From contig JAJRQC010000135.1 in the NCBI GenBank assembly GCA_024280455.1, positions 1 through 64,000 of the forward strand: 64,000 nt of DNA, read 5' to 3'. The DNA comes from Deltaproteobacteria bacterium. Lineage in GTDB: Bacteria > Desulfobacterota > Desulfobulbia > Desulfobulbales > Desulfobulbaceae. Position 1 is the first letter of the stretch. Each line of letters opens with the position of its first letter. The translations under genes were made by a program, and so were the position numbers. The notes below the pieces were generated by a model, which made no database searches, was not told where the DNA came from, and was given only the letters and a program-made list of their open reading frames with translations. Below, piece by piece: positions 26,328 through 35,902 of this stretch.

Positions 26328-27764
26328 TCAAAATTGAAAATAGATAAAAGTGGACGGCTCCGGGCTCCTGAGAGTGAGGATCCCTATCAGCAGAACCGCT
26401 GCCAGAATCGGTCTGAGCAACAGAAGGATATCGGCATATTCTTCCTGGCGACCACGTCTGTGTATATCCCAAAAGTAAAGCAGGCCATGGAGAAAGATTG
26501 GTAAAGCATAGAGCAGGGTCAAACAGAAAAGATATCCGGCAATCCGATTATCTCTGAGCGTTGAAGACCACGGCGTCAGCTGCAGGTACTGAAACAGGGT
26601 CTGGATGTCTGTTACCCGGAACATAAGCCAGCCTATATTGACAAGTGCAAAGGTCAGCAGGATTTTTATTGCCAGGACTGGAAAGTGGAGTTGCCTCGGG
26701 AGCAGTTTTCGGACCGGAGCCAACAGGTTCCTCAGCACCCGGTCCAACAGCACCAGAATCCCGTGATAGCCTCCCCAGAGAATAAAATTCCAGCTTGCCC
26801 CATGCCAGAATCCCGAGAGGAGAAAGGTAATCATGATGTTTGCCCCCCGCCGAAATGAGGACTGTACCCGTGAGCCACCCAATGGAATGTAGACATAATC
26901 ACGCAGCCAGTAGGAAAGGGTCATGTGCCAGCGCCGCCAGAAATCAGCCGGAGAGCGGGCAAAATAGGGGTGGTCGAAGTTGCGGGAGAGTTTAAAACCC
27001 AGCAACAGTGCGGAACCCCGTGCTATATCCGTATAGGACCAGAAATCTGCCAGAATCTGGATGCCGAAGGCAAATACTCCCGACCATAACAGGTAAAATC
27101 CAGGGTCTGTCAGTGAAAAGACTTTAAACGCTATCAGGCCGGTATTATCGGCGATGACCAGTTTTTTGAAAAACCCCCAGAAGAGCAGCAGTAATCCCTG
27201 CTGGATCATTTCCGGACTCACCTGTCTGCGCCTGCGAATCTGCGGCATGAGGTGCCCGGATCGTTCAATCGGGCCTGCGACAAGTTGCGGAAAAAAAGAA
27301 ATAAAAAGGGCAAAATCGATCAGGTTTGCGCAGGGCTTTGTCTCGCCCCGGTAGACATCAATGGTATAGGCAATGGCCTGAAAGGTATAAAAAGAGATGC
27401 CCACCGGCAGCATGACGGCAAGAACGGGCAGGGAAAAGGGTACACCCGCTGCCGAGAGCAGAGCGGCAACATTGTCGAGAAAAAAAGAGGCATATTTGAA
27501 ATAGGCCAGTTCACCCAGGCTGAATACCAGCGCCGAAATCAGAAAGATTTTTTTTATTCCGGGCCGGTGGATCATGCCGAGGCTGCAGCAATAGTTGACT
27601 GTTGTGACCAGCGCGATCAATATGCCGAACCAGGGGTGTATGGCGCAGAGAAAATAATAGCTGGCAAGGAGCAGGAAGATATTTTGTCCGCGTCTTGGCA
27701 GAATCCAGTACACCAGGACGACAATCGGCAGGAAGATAAGAAAATGTATACTGTTAAAGCTCAC
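26328..27764 (-). CDS. MBOAT family O-acyltransferase (AlgI/DltB-like)
   Basis: A 478-residue membrane-bound O-acyltransferase. It has about a dozen hydrophobic helices, LPVGISFYTFQAIAYTIDVY and FALFISFFPQLVAGPIERSG, which are family landmarks, then WRRWHMTLSYWLRDYVYIPLGG, and FWHGASWNFILWG with the catalytic His near residue 320. AlgI-type proteins pass acetyl groups across the inner membrane to a periplasmic SGNH partner. The next gene upstream, overlapping by 4 bases, encodes just such a partner, so the pair probably acetylates an exported polysaccharide. Confidence 0.92.
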   Translation of the reverse strand: MSFNSIHFLIFLPIVVLVYWILPRRGQNIFLLLASYYFLCAIHPWFGILIALVTTVNYCCSLGMIHRPGIKKIFLISALVFSLGELAYFKYASFFLDNVAALLSAAGVPFSLPVLAVMLPVGISFYTFQAIAYTIDVYRGETKPCANLIDFALFISFFPQLVAGPIERSGHLMPQIRRRRQVSPEMIQQGLLLLFWGFFKKLVIADNTGLIAFKVFSLTDPGFYLLWSGVFAFGIQILADFWSYTDIARGSALLLGFKLSRNFDHPYFARSPADFWRRWHMTLSYWLRDYVYIPLGGSRVQSSFRRGANIMITFLLSGFWHGASWNFILWGGYHGILVLLDRVLRNLLAPVRKLLPRQLHFPVLAIKILLTFALVNIGWLMFRVTDIQTLFQYLQLTPWSSTLRDNRIAGYLFCLTLLYALPIFLHGLLYFWDIHRRGRQEEYADILLLLRPILAAVLLIGILTLRSPEPSTFIYFQF

Positions 27765-29428
27765 TGCAGCAGATCCCCCACCCGGCGGACAAAGAGTTCC
27801 GTATATTTCTTTTGATCCTTAATGTGATCGCCGTCGTGATAGGCGGACAGGGGGAGTTCAGGATCACCGGTAAAGTCATAGAGTGTCGCTCCGTGCTCTT
27901 CGAGATAGGCTCGCAGATCCTGCATATATTTTTTCAATTCGGCCGGATCGGGGACAGCCCCGTTTTTGGTCGGCCGTTCCTGGACCCGGATAAAGGCCAG
28001 GGGAAGGTGTTTTTTTTGGGCCAGTTCGAGCATGTTCGGCAGGAATGATGTCTCAACCCGTCCGTAAAAGTCATACGAGTTCTCGTCGGCTTCCTGCCGC
28101 CGGGATTCGGTGCCGATTTCTGAACGAAAGGAACTCTCTGCAAAGGAAAAGCGTTTGTTGACCCGGGCCAGAAGATTTTTTTTCGGGTTGTCATCTGTTG
28201 AACCAAATATTGCCGGGATCAGGGCCAGGTAATGGATTTTTTTACGAATCTGTGCCTGAGCGGCGGCAACGGGAAATAGAGCAAGCAGCCTGTCGTAGAC
28301 AACATCGGTCATCGAACGGGAATCGCCATGGACAACCTGTTCAAAGAGCGGGTCCGGGGCCGGGGTTAAGCGCTGGATTATTTTTTCAACAAATGGATCA
28401 TCTGTCCTTGCTCTGGGCAGAATGAATTGGTTGCCCCTGAAAAAAATAAAAACCCGCTTCGGATGGATGTCTGCAGGGTAGAGAAGATATTTGAAGGCCA
28501 GGTAATGTACAGCGGACAGCCCGCCGAAGTTGACAATGGAATGTACTTTTTTTCCACCTAAAAGCTGTCCCAGATAGTCGTCGTCTATTCGGCTCCAGAG
28601 CATGGAGTTACCTATAAAGACAAAATCCGGTTTTTCCGCTTCCAGTTTCTGCTGAACCATCGTTCCGATATAGGGCTCCCGCTGCACGGTAACGGGGATA
28701 AAAAGAGCAGGGACAAGGGCAACGGCAATGGCCGCCGGCACCGAAACCGGATGGTTCTGCAGGCTCAGGGGGAGAGCAAGGCTGAGTGTGCAGAAGGATG
28801 CAAAGACCCAGGCCGGTATCAGGCCGTACCCGGCAACAGCCATGACCCACCACCAGAAGTCGAGACTGCCGAGTGCGGGGACAGCCGTATCATCTCCTGC
28901 CAGTATTCTGCTGTTCATCATGGGGGGCGTCATGAAGCCGACTGAAAACCCGCCCCCACCGGTCTCTTTGCGCATGCGAATCTGAAAGAGATGCAGACCT
29001 TTTGTCAGATGGGCCCAGGCGTCGATTCGTTGTTTACCCGGATGATCGGGTGTCATTGTTGCGATTATTTTTCCATCAACCGACAGGGTTCCATAGTCAT
29101 CAGTCTCTAATTTAAAACAGTAAGGCCCGGTAACCGGGACATCCCAGAACAGATATCCCCGGGCCTGTTTAAAATCCGGGTTCAGTGCGACAATTTCTCC
29201 GGCGGGCAGGAATACTTCATAGCTTTCGACCCCGACGGGATGGGAAGGGGCATAAAAGAGCATCCACCAGCCGTTACGGCTGAAGTCAGCGCGTGGCGAC
29301 ACAATACGATGAAGAATTATATCCGGCGCGAACAGGCAGAAGAGCAGCATCAGGATTGCGCTCAAAAGAAACCATTTACCTGTTTTCCAACGGCTGAAGA
29401 GTGTAAAGAAAAGAGAAATTTTCCCCAT
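27761..29428 (-). CDS. Membrane-anchored PA14-like/SGNH-like partner of the MBOAT acyltransferase
   Basis: About 555 residues from ATG 29428; an in-frame GTG at 29488 would add 20 residues. One N-terminal membrane helix is followed by a PA14-like sugar-binding region (GYLFWDVPVTGPYCFKLETD, DDYGTLSVDGKII, GLHLFQIRMRKE), then further hydrophobic segments around residues 185-260. The C-terminal half looks like an AlgX/DltD-type SGNH fold: FVFIGNSMLWSRID as a GNS-type block I and SAYHDGDHIKDQKKYTELF as the D-x-x-H block. Neighbour and overlap with MBOAT support O-acetyl transfer. Neither start has a convincing Shine-Dalgarno site. Confidence 0.7.
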   Translation of the reverse strand: MGKISLFFTLFSRWKTGKWFLLSAILMLLFCLFAPDIILHRIVSPRADFSRNGWWMLFYAPSHPVGVESYEVFLPAGEIVALNPDFKQARGYLFWDVPVTGPYCFKLETDDYGTLSVDGKIIATMTPDHPGKQRIDAWAHLTKGLHLFQIRMRKETGGGGFSVGFMTPPMMNSRILAGDDTAVPALGSLDFWWWVMAVAGYGLIPAWVFASFCTLSLALPLSLQNHPVSVPAAIAVALVPALFIPVTVQREPYIGTMVQQKLEAEKPDFVFIGNSMLWSRIDDDYLGQLLGGKKVHSIVNFGGLSAVHYLAFKYLLYPADIHPKRVFIFFRGNQFILPRARTDDPFVEKIIQRLTPAPDPLFEQVVHGDSRSMTDVVYDRLLALFPVAAAQAQIRKKIHYLALIPAIFGSTDDNPKKNLLARVNKRFSFAESSFRSEIGTESRRQEADENSYDFYGRVETSFLPNMLELAQKKHLPLAFIRVQERPTKNGAVPDPAELKKYMQDLRAYLEEHGATLYDFTGDPELPLSAYHDGDHIKDQKKYTELFVRRVGDLLQ

Positions 29429-29679
29429 ATATTTCGGTTTGGTCTCGGGGTTACTTAAAAACAACTTCCTCGGGCAGCTCTGGGACACTGGTAATACACT
29501 GTTTTATTGATTCTGTAAAACAAGGGGATCGCTCAAGGTCGTCGATCCGGCAATATGGCGCAGCGGCAAGGGGATTTGTAAGTCTTCCTTGACAACCGTA
29601 CCCCTGTCGCCTAAGTAAATACTAGTTGATCGGGTTTATCATTCATGGAGCATTTTTCTTCATACATTTCTGGAAAAAT

Positions 29680-30633
29680 ATGAAATCTCAAACAAGAAAA
29701 CAAGTGCTGGTTACCGGCGGCACCGGGTTCCTCGGCTCTCACCTCTGCCAACGGCTGCTTAAAGAAGGAGATGATGTCCTCTGTGTGGACAACTTTTTTA
29801 CCGGAACCAAAGATAATGTCCTGCATCTGCTGGATAACCCGCATTTTGAACTCCTGCGCCATGATGTAACCTTTCCCCTCTACGTCGAAGTGGATGAAAT
29901 CTACAACCTGGCCTGTCCCGCTTCCCCGATCCATTATCAGCACGATCCGGTACAGACCACAAAGACCAGTGTTCATGGCGCGATCAACATGCTCGGACTA
30001 GCCAAGCGGGTGAACGCAAAAATTTTCCAGGCCTCGACCAGTGAGGTGTATGGAGATCCCCAGATTCATCCTCAGACCGAGGATTACTGGGGTCATGTTA
30101 ATCCGATCGGGTTCCGTTCCTGCTATGACGAGGGAAAACGCTGTGCCGAGACTCTTTTCTTTGATTACCGGCGCCAGCATAACCTGCGGATCAAGGTTGC
30201 CCGGATTTTTAACACCTACGGCCCTAAGATGCATCCAAATGACGGCAGGGTGGTTTCAAATTTTATCATGCAGGCCCTGCAGAACCAGCCCATCACCATA
30301 TACGGCTATGGAAATCAATCCCGTTCTTTTTGCTATGTCGATGATCTGATAGAGGTTTTTGTGCGGTTTATGGCCAGCGACGATGATTGTACCGGGCCGA
30401 TGAATACCGGCAATCCCGGCGAGTTTACCATTAAGGAACTTGCGGAAAAGATCATTGATCTGATCGGCTCATCCTCCAAGCTGGAGTATAAACCACTGCC
30501 CAGTGACGATCCTATCCAGCGTCGACCTGATATCACTCTGGCTAAAGAAAAACTAGGCTGGGAACCGGGTATCAAGCTGGAAGAAGGGTTGAAAAAAACA
30601 ATTCCTTACTTTGAAGGTTTTCTTAAAGGCTGA
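29680..30633 (+). CDS. uxs: UDP-glucuronate decarboxylase (UDP-xylose synthase)
   Basis: A 317-residue SDR enzyme that turns UDP-glucuronic acid into UDP-xylose with tightly held NAD. The Rossmann motif [17 protein letters not shown] is at the N-terminus. [27 protein letters not shown], the catalytic YDEGKR (Tyr ~149, Lys ~153) and [18 protein letters not shown] are near-diagnostic of UXS. ATG 29680 was chosen because the first strand starts there; an in-frame TTG 29626 would add 18 poorly conserved residues. It heads the plus-strand operon ending in WbaP and suggests that the glycan contains xylose or a derivative. Confidence 0.92.
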   Translation: MKSQTRKQVLVTGGTGFLGSHLCQRLLKEGDDVLCVDNFFTGTKDNVLHLLDNPHFELLRHDVTFPLYVEVDEIYNLACPASPIHYQHDPVQTTKTSVHGAINMLGLAKRVNAKIFQASTSEVYGDPQIHPQTEDYWGHVNPIGFRSCYDEGKRCAETLFFDYRRQHNLRIKVARIFNTYGPKMHPNDGRVVSNFIMQALQNQPITIYGYGNQSRSFCYVDDLIEVFVRFMASDDDCTGPMNTGNPGEFTIKELAEKIIDLIGSSSKLEYKPLPSDDPIQRRPDITLAKEKLGWEPGIKLEEGLKKTIPYFEGFLKG

Positions 30634-30726
30634 TCCGTTCACTCCTGTGAGCCGTTCAGCCGCTGATGTGCAATGAGGCGCTGAACGACTGCATCTCCTG
30701 CAGAATTCTGTTGTGAACTATTACGT

Positions 30727-31962
30727 ATGAAGATAGTCATAGATGTGGGAGTAATTGGTCTGGCGCAGCTTTTTGAAACCGCCAGGACCGGAATTTACAG
30801 GGTTATCAGCAGCCTCTCTCTTGAGCTGCTGGCCATGGACGATCTTGATCTCTCCTATACCGCTCTTTCCTCATTGCAGGTCAATCAGCTCACGGATCGT
30901 TATTTTGCCGAGCATAACCTTGCTGCTGGAGCATTTCCAAAAAACGGATTTGAGCGGCGGCTGATCGCCCTTGCCGGATGTGATCATCAGGCTGTCCAGG
31001 AGGGGATTACCGCAAAAATCCTCTCCAAACTCTATCGCCTCTCATTGACCGGCAGAATCGGAACCCGGGCCGATCTGTTTCATTCCCATTATTCCGCTCT
31101 ACCCTGTTTTCGTTCAGGGCGGTCTCCCGTCCGTATGCTGACCATTTACGATATCATTCCCCTTATTCATCCTGAATATTTTGCCGACGGCTTTGCCGAT
31201 GAATTCCGGCCGATTGTCGAGTCGTTTTCTCCGGTAAACGATTTTGTTTTTACCATCTCGGAGTGCAGTAAAAACGACATCTGTTCCTACTTTAATATGG
31301 ATCCGGAGCGGGTTTTTGTCACGACCCTGGCCGCCTCGCAGGATTTGTACGCTCCCGTGCGTGATCTGGAACGGATTGCCGAGGTGAAAGAGAAGTTTCA
31401 TATTCCGGCAGGCCGATACTTTCTTACCCTGGCCACGGTGGAAAAGAGAAAAAATCTTGCCATGTCTTTGCAGAGTTTTCGGGAAATTTTGCAAGAGCCG
31501 GGTTATGATGATCTTTCTTTCGTTCTTGTCGGTACCCGGGGCTGGAAAGTGCGAGAGATATACGAGGAAATACAGAATGATCCGCTCTTACGGGACCGGG
31601 TGCTGTTTACCGGTTTTGTTGCCGATGAGCACCTCAGCGCTCTTTATTCCGGGGCTGAGGCCTTTTTGTACCCATCGCTCTATGAAGGTTTTGGTCTCCC
31701 GCCGCTTGAGGCCATGCAATGCGGCCTGCCGGTCATTACTTCAAAGACCAGCTCTTTGCCGGAGGTGGTGGGGGATGCAGGAATTCTGGTGGATCCGCTC
31801 GATAAAGAAGAGATATGTCAGGCCATGCTGTCCCTGCTTGAAAACCGGGAACTTCGCAGCCGTCTGGTCGGTAAAGGGCTTGAAAGAGCCGCACAGTTCT
31901 CCTGGCGTCGTTGTGCCCAACAGACAGCGGCCGGGTACCGGAAGGCATGGGATGGACGTTAG
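30727..31962 (+). CDS. Glycosyltransferase family 4
   Basis: A 411-residue GT-B enzyme. The N-domain carries TARTGIYRVISSLSLELL, and FHSHYSALPCF precedes LTIYDIIPLIHPEYF, a pattern of mannosyltransferase-like GT4 proteins. The C-domain has FLTLATVEKRKNL and the E-x7-E motif YEGFGLPPLEAMQCGLPVIT (about residues 319-338). It ends 18 bases before another GT4 gene of the same subtype, and the two may be ancient duplicates. Confidence 0.9.
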   Translation: MKIVIDVGVIGLAQLFETARTGIYRVISSLSLELLAMDDLDLSYTALSSLQVNQLTDRYFAEHNLAAGAFPKNGFERRLIALAGCDHQAVQEGITAKILSKLYRLSLTGRIGTRADLFHSHYSALPCFRSGRSPVRMLTIYDIIPLIHPEYFADGFADEFRPIVESFSPVNDFVFTISECSKNDICSYFNMDPERVFVTTLAASQDLYAPVRDLERIAEVKEKFHIPAGRYFLTLATVEKRKNLAMSLQSFREILQEPGYDDLSFVLVGTRGWKVREIYEEIQNDPLLRDRVLFTGFVADEHLSALYSGAEAFLYPSLYEGFGLPPLEAMQCGLPVITSKTSSLPEVVGDAGILVDPLDKEEICQAMLSLLENRELRSRLVGKGLERAAQFSWRRCAQQTAAGYRKAWDGR

Positions 31963-31980
31963 CAATACCGGTTTGTTTTT

Positions 31981-33075
31981 ATGCATGTGATCTATGACTA
32001 TCAAATTTTTGCCCTGCAGGAGATGGGAGGAATTTCCAGGTATTTTGTAGAGCTTGCCCGCAGGCTTCCGAACTACTCGGACGAAATAAAAACAACGGTC
32101 CTGGGCCCTGTTCATATCAATACATACCTTGAAAGCAGCCCGGTGCATACGGTGGGCAGAAAGGTGGCGTCTTTTCCGGGTAAACATCATGTACTGCCAT
32201 GTATCAATCGTATCGGCGGTCGTGGTTTTCTTAAAAAACAGCCGCCGGATATTTTTCACGAGACCTACTATTCAAGTATCTCCCAACCGGTTCGCGCACC
32301 CCGTATCCTCACGGTTTGCGATATGATCCATGAACGTTTTCCTGATCAGTTCCATGGGGTTGACCTGCAGATACCTGCACTTAAAAAACAAGCGGTTACC
32401 CGGGCGGATCATGTGATTGCCATTTCCAAAAGTACCCGTGATGACCTGATACGATACCTGCAGGTTGCCCCTGACAAGATCACTGTTATCCCCCTTGGCC
32501 TGTCTTTAGATACCGTAGATGAACAGGTAGATTTTGAAGTTGGTGATCGACCCTACCTGCTCTATGTCGGATTGAGAGAGGGCGTGAAGAATTTTCAGAG
32601 ATTTATTACCGCCTTCAGCCGTTCACGTCTTTTATGTTCCGACTTTGATGTTTTTTGTGTGGGAGGGGGTGGATTCACCGCCGATGAAGAACTCTTTTTA
32701 CGTTCATTGGGCGTACGTGAACAGGTGCGACACCTGCAGGCGGATGATTCTCTGCTGGCGGCTCTGTATGCCCATGCGGCCCTGTTCGTCTATCCGTCCC
32801 TGTACGAAGGTTTTGGTTTGCCGCTGCTTGAGGCCATGCACTGCGGCTGTCCGGTTACCTGCAGTACTGCCGGATCCATGCCGGAAATAGCGGGCGATGC
32901 TGCGCTTTATTTTGATCCGCTGAACGAAGAGGAGTTGAGAACTGTTATGGAATCTGTAGTGCAATCGCAGGAAATGGCCGATTCCCTGCGGGAACGCGGC
33001 CATGAACGGGAGAAGTTGTTTTCCTGGGATTCGTGTGTGGCCCGAACAGCAGCATTGTACCGTAGTAAGATATAG
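31981..33075 (+). CDS. Glycosyltransferase family 4
   Basis: A 364-residue GT-B enzyme related to the previous one. It starts HVIYDYQIFALQEMGGISRYF, with the GGISRY donor loop, and has ILTVCDMIHERFPDQF. The catalytic block is YEGFGLPLLEAMHCGCPVTC (about residues 275-294). It sits in series with other glycosyltransferases and presumably adds one sugar of the repeat unit. Donor and linkage are unknown. Confidence 0.9.
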   Translation: MHVIYDYQIFALQEMGGISRYFVELARRLPNYSDEIKTTVLGPVHINTYLESSPVHTVGRKVASFPGKHHVLPCINRIGGRGFLKKQPPDIFHETYYSSISQPVRAPRILTVCDMIHERFPDQFHGVDLQIPALKKQAVTRADHVIAISKSTRDDLIRYLQVAPDKITVIPLGLSLDTVDEQVDFEVGDRPYLLYVGLREGVKNFQRFITAFSRSRLLCSDFDVFCVGGGGFTADEELFLRSLGVREQVRHLQADDSLLAALYAHAALFVYPSLYEGFGLPLLEAMHCGCPVTCSTAGSMPEIAGDAALYFDPLNEEELRTVMESVVQSQEMADSLRERGHEREKLFSWDSCVARTAALYRSKI

Positions 33076-33087
33076 AGCTCTATCGAA

Positions 33088-33972
33088 ATGATCTCTTCCT
33101 TACCAAAACAAGAGAACAAGCTGGTCGGCGGCCGGCGTTTGCGCGGGATGGAAAAGCAGGGCGCGGCCGAAACCCCTTTAGTCTCCATTGTCACCATTGT
33201 CCGTAATGGGGAGGAGTATATCGGCAAAACCATTGAAAGTGTCTTGCAGCAGAGCTATGACCCTATAGAATATATTATTATTGATGGCAGGTCGGAAGAC
33301 AATACCGTCTCGATTCTTCGTGAATATGACGAAAAAATAGATCTCTGGCAGAGCGAGCCGGATGAGGGGATCAGTGACGCCTTTAACAAGGGGATAAGGG
33401 CCGCCCGCGGAAACATTATAGGTTTGATCAATTGTGGAGACTGGTACGCTGTCGATGCCGTGCAGCGGGTGGTTGATGTCTTTTCGGTAAACAGGGAGGT
33501 AGGAGTCGTCTGTGGCGCTCTGCAGTTCTGGAAAGGGGAGGGGCGCGAGTATTGCTGTTATTCCGTACCGCGGTTACTTGAGCGTGAGATGACCATAACC
33601 CATCCGACCTGTTTTATTCGTTCGGCATTGTATCACCGGTTTGGCCTGTACTCGACCGATTATCGGTTAGCCATGGATTATGAACTCCTGTTACGCTTTA
33701 AACGGCAAGGTGTACAATTTTTGTCCCTGGAAGCAGTGCTTGCCAATATGCAGCATGACGGTACTTCCGAGGTCAACTGGAAGAATGCTCTCCTGGAAAC
33801 CCATAGGGCACGAGTTGCCCTGCTCGGGAACTCTTTTTTTGCCGGTCACGGTTATTATCTCTTCCTGACGGCCAAACGGCAGCTGCGGATTGTACTGGAA
33901 AAACTTGGCTGGAACGGATTGATTCGAGTCTATCGGAGCAGGCTGGCTCTGGTCAAAAAATATAAAACCTGA
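33088..33972 (+). CDS. Glycosyltransferase family 2
   Basis: A 294-residue GT-A enzyme. The conserved start PLVSIVTIVRNGEEYIGKTI lies at about residue 30, so either ATG 33088 or ATG 33148 may be used; the latter gives a more usual length. IIIDGRSEDNT and ISDAFNKGIRAARGNIIGLI are typical, with INCGDWY in place of the canonical D-x-D, a substitution seen in this WcaA-like subgroup. THPTCFIRSALYHRFG and DYRLAMDYELLLRF are the acceptor-side motifs. Confidence 0.85.
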   Translation: MISSLPKQENKLVGGRRLRGMEKQGAAETPLVSIVTIVRNGEEYIGKTIESVLQQSYDPIEYIIIDGRSEDNTVSILREYDEKIDLWQSEPDEGISDAFNKGIRAARGNIIGLINCGDWYAVDAVQRVVDVFSVNREVGVVCGALQFWKGEGREYCCYSVPRLLEREMTITHPTCFIRSALYHRFGLYSTDYRLAMDYELLLRFKRQGVQFLSLEAVLANMQHDGTSEVNWKNALLETHRARVALLGNSFFAGHGYYLFLTAKRQLRIVLEKLGWNGLIRVYRSRLALVKKYKT

Positions 33973-33981
33973 GTAGTTCAG

Positions 33982-34905
33982 ATGCCATCTTCCGTGGACC
34001 TCTCCATTTTAATCCCCGTTTACAACTGGGATATCGGTCCCCTGCTGGACCGGGTTCATGGGCAGAGCCTCCGGCTGCCGGATGGGGTACAGATTGAAAT
34101 ACTTGTTCTTGATGATGGTTCAAGCAAGAAGTATGACAATGACGCCCTGGCCGGGCAACTCCCCCTGGTCAGGTATGAGGAGTCGAAGGTCAACCGGGGG
34201 CGGGCTGCAACCCGTAATGCTCTGCTCAAGCGGGCACAGGGGGAGTTTATCCTTTTTCTTGATGCCGATATGCTGCCTGATCATGATGATTTCCTCCGGA
34301 TGTACCTGGATCAGTGCAGGCAAGGGGCTGAAATCATCTGCGGCGGGATCAGTTACGCGCAAAATAACCAAAACCGGCCGGAATACGATTTTTATCTCTA
34401 TAAGAGTCGACGCACTGAAGCCCTGCCGGCGGATATCCGTAACCGAAATCCCTGGCGGTACCTGTTCACCTCAAACATCATGGTACGGCGCGATATAGTG
34501 GAGTTGGTCCGCTTTGATCCCCGCTTTACCGGCTATGGTTTTGAGGATATCGAGTGGGGCATCAGGCTGGGTGATTCGTATACAATTTGTCACATCGACA
34601 ACCCCTGTTCCCATATGGGCGTGATGACCAAAAAAGAAGTGGTGGCCAAAATGCGCGACTCGATAGTAAATTATAGCCTCCTCGTTGCCCTCCATCCGGT
34701 AGAGACAGGTCGCGGGGGAGCCGCCCGGATGGCTTCTTTTCTTAAATTTTTCCCCCGGGTTCTGCTGTCGGCGGTAGACAGGCTGCTGGCGGCCCTGTTT
34801 TACCGGTTGAGCTGGAACCCTCTGCTTTTTTATCTTTTTCAGGCCCAGAAGGCGGTGCTGCTGGCACGAGAAATCAAAAAAAATCCGCAGAGAGGATCGG
34901 CTTGA
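33982..34905 (+). CDS. Glycosyltransferase family 2
   Basis: A 307-residue GT-A enzyme: VDLSILIPVYNWDIGPLLDR at the start, LVLDDGSSKKYDNDALA, NRGRAATRNALLKRA, and the metal-binding LFLDADMLPD (about residues 90-99). GYGFEDIEWGIRLGD is the ED acceptor motif. A hydrophobic patch near the C-terminus (FPRVLLSAVDRLLAALFY) may attach it to the membrane. Its stop overlaps the TTG start of the following glycosyltransferase gene. Confidence 0.88.
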   Translation: MPSSVDLSILIPVYNWDIGPLLDRVHGQSLRLPDGVQIEILVLDDGSSKKYDNDALAGQLPLVRYEESKVNRGRAATRNALLKRAQGEFILFLDADMLPDHDDFLRMYLDQCRQGAEIICGGISYAQNNQNRPEYDFYLYKSRRTEALPADIRNRNPWRYLFTSNIMVRRDIVELVRFDPRFTGYGFEDIEWGIRLGDSYTICHIDNPCSHMGVMTKKEVVAKMRDSIVNYSLLVALHPVETGRGGAARMASFLKFFPRVLLSAVDRLLAALFYRLSWNPLLFYLFQAQKAVLLAREIKKNPQRGSA

Positions 34906-35813
34906 TTTCAATAATTATCCCGACCTTAAACGGCGGCCAACTCTTTGCAGAGGTTCTGCAAGGGATCGGCCGCCAGCAGCTGGACGAGGAATATGAACTG
35001 CTGGTGTATGACTCCGCCTCTACCGACAACACCGTTGCAACCGCCAGGGCATTTGGAGCAAAGGTCCTCTCTATACGAAGAGAGGACTTTGATCATGGCA
35101 GTACCCGAACATTGGCGGCGGAACAGGCCCGGGGTGATATCCTTGTATTTATGACCCAGGATGCCGTTCCTGAGAACGATACAGCTCTGGAGAGACTGAC
35201 GGCACCGTTTAAAGATAGAGAAGATATTGCCGCAACCTATGGCAGACAGCTGCCGGCATTGGACGCGGATGTCTTTGCCGCTCACCTGCGGTTGCATAAT
35301 TATCCAGCTGCCTCCGTCGTCAGGTGCCGGCGGGACAGAAACAGATACGGCTTTAAAACCGTGTTTATTTCCAATTCATTTGCCGCCTGGCGCCGGGATG
35401 TACTGGCCGCGCATGGGTTTTTCCCGGCAAAACAACTCTTTGGCGAGGATACCTGCGCACTGGCAAATTTACTTGAAAACGGCTACTGTGTAGCCTACGT
35501 CAGCGAGGCCAGGGTCTATCATTCCCATAATTATTCTCCGGTCCAGGATTTCAGGCGCTACTTTGATATTGGTGTATTCCATGCCTGTCACTGCGATATG
35601 CTGGAAAAGTTTGGTTCACCGACCGGAGCAGGCAAGAATTTTATTCGTTCCGAAATAGCCTACCTCCGTCAACAGAAAAAATATCTTCGCCTGCCGGAGA
35701 GTATTTTTCGAAGCGGTGTTAAATTTATTGCCTATCAGTTGGGAAAACGGTACAAGAAGCTGCCGAAGATTTTGCCCCCGTTTCTGAGTCTTCATCGGCG
35801 CTGGTGGTCCTGA
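34902..35813 (+). CDS. Glycosyltransferase family 2 (rhamnosyltransferase-like)
   Basis: A 303-residue GT-A enzyme starting at TTG 34902 inside the previous stop (TTGA). It has ISIIIPTLNGGQLFAEVLQG, VYDSASTDNTVATARAFGA, EDFDHGSTRTLAAEQARGDI and FMTQDAVPEND, a pattern of rhamnosyltransferases that carry TQDA instead of D-x-D. FGEDTCALANLLENGYCVAY and YHSHNYSPVQDFRRYFDIGV are further family marks. It is the last transferase before the WbaP-type gene. Confidence 0.88.
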   Translation: MISIIIPTLNGGQLFAEVLQGIGRQQLDEEYELLVYDSASTDNTVATARAFGAKVLSIRREDFDHGSTRTLAAEQARGDILVFMTQDAVPENDTALERLTAPFKDREDIAATYGRQLPALDADVFAAHLRLHNYPAASVVRCRRDRNRYGFKTVFISNSFAAWRRDVLAAHGFFPAKQLFGEDTCALANLLENGYCVAYVSEARVYHSHNYSPVQDFRRYFDIGVFHACHCDMLEKFGSPTGAGKNFIRSEIAYLRQQKKYLRLPESIFRSGVKFIAYQLGKRYKKLPKILPPFLSLHRRWWS

Positions 35814-35902
35814 AGTTCCCTGTACCTGCAGCCGGTTGTGCTTTTCGATATTTTTTATATTTAATGGCAGTTATATGCCGGTAAAGGGTTTGTAACCAAC
35901 CT

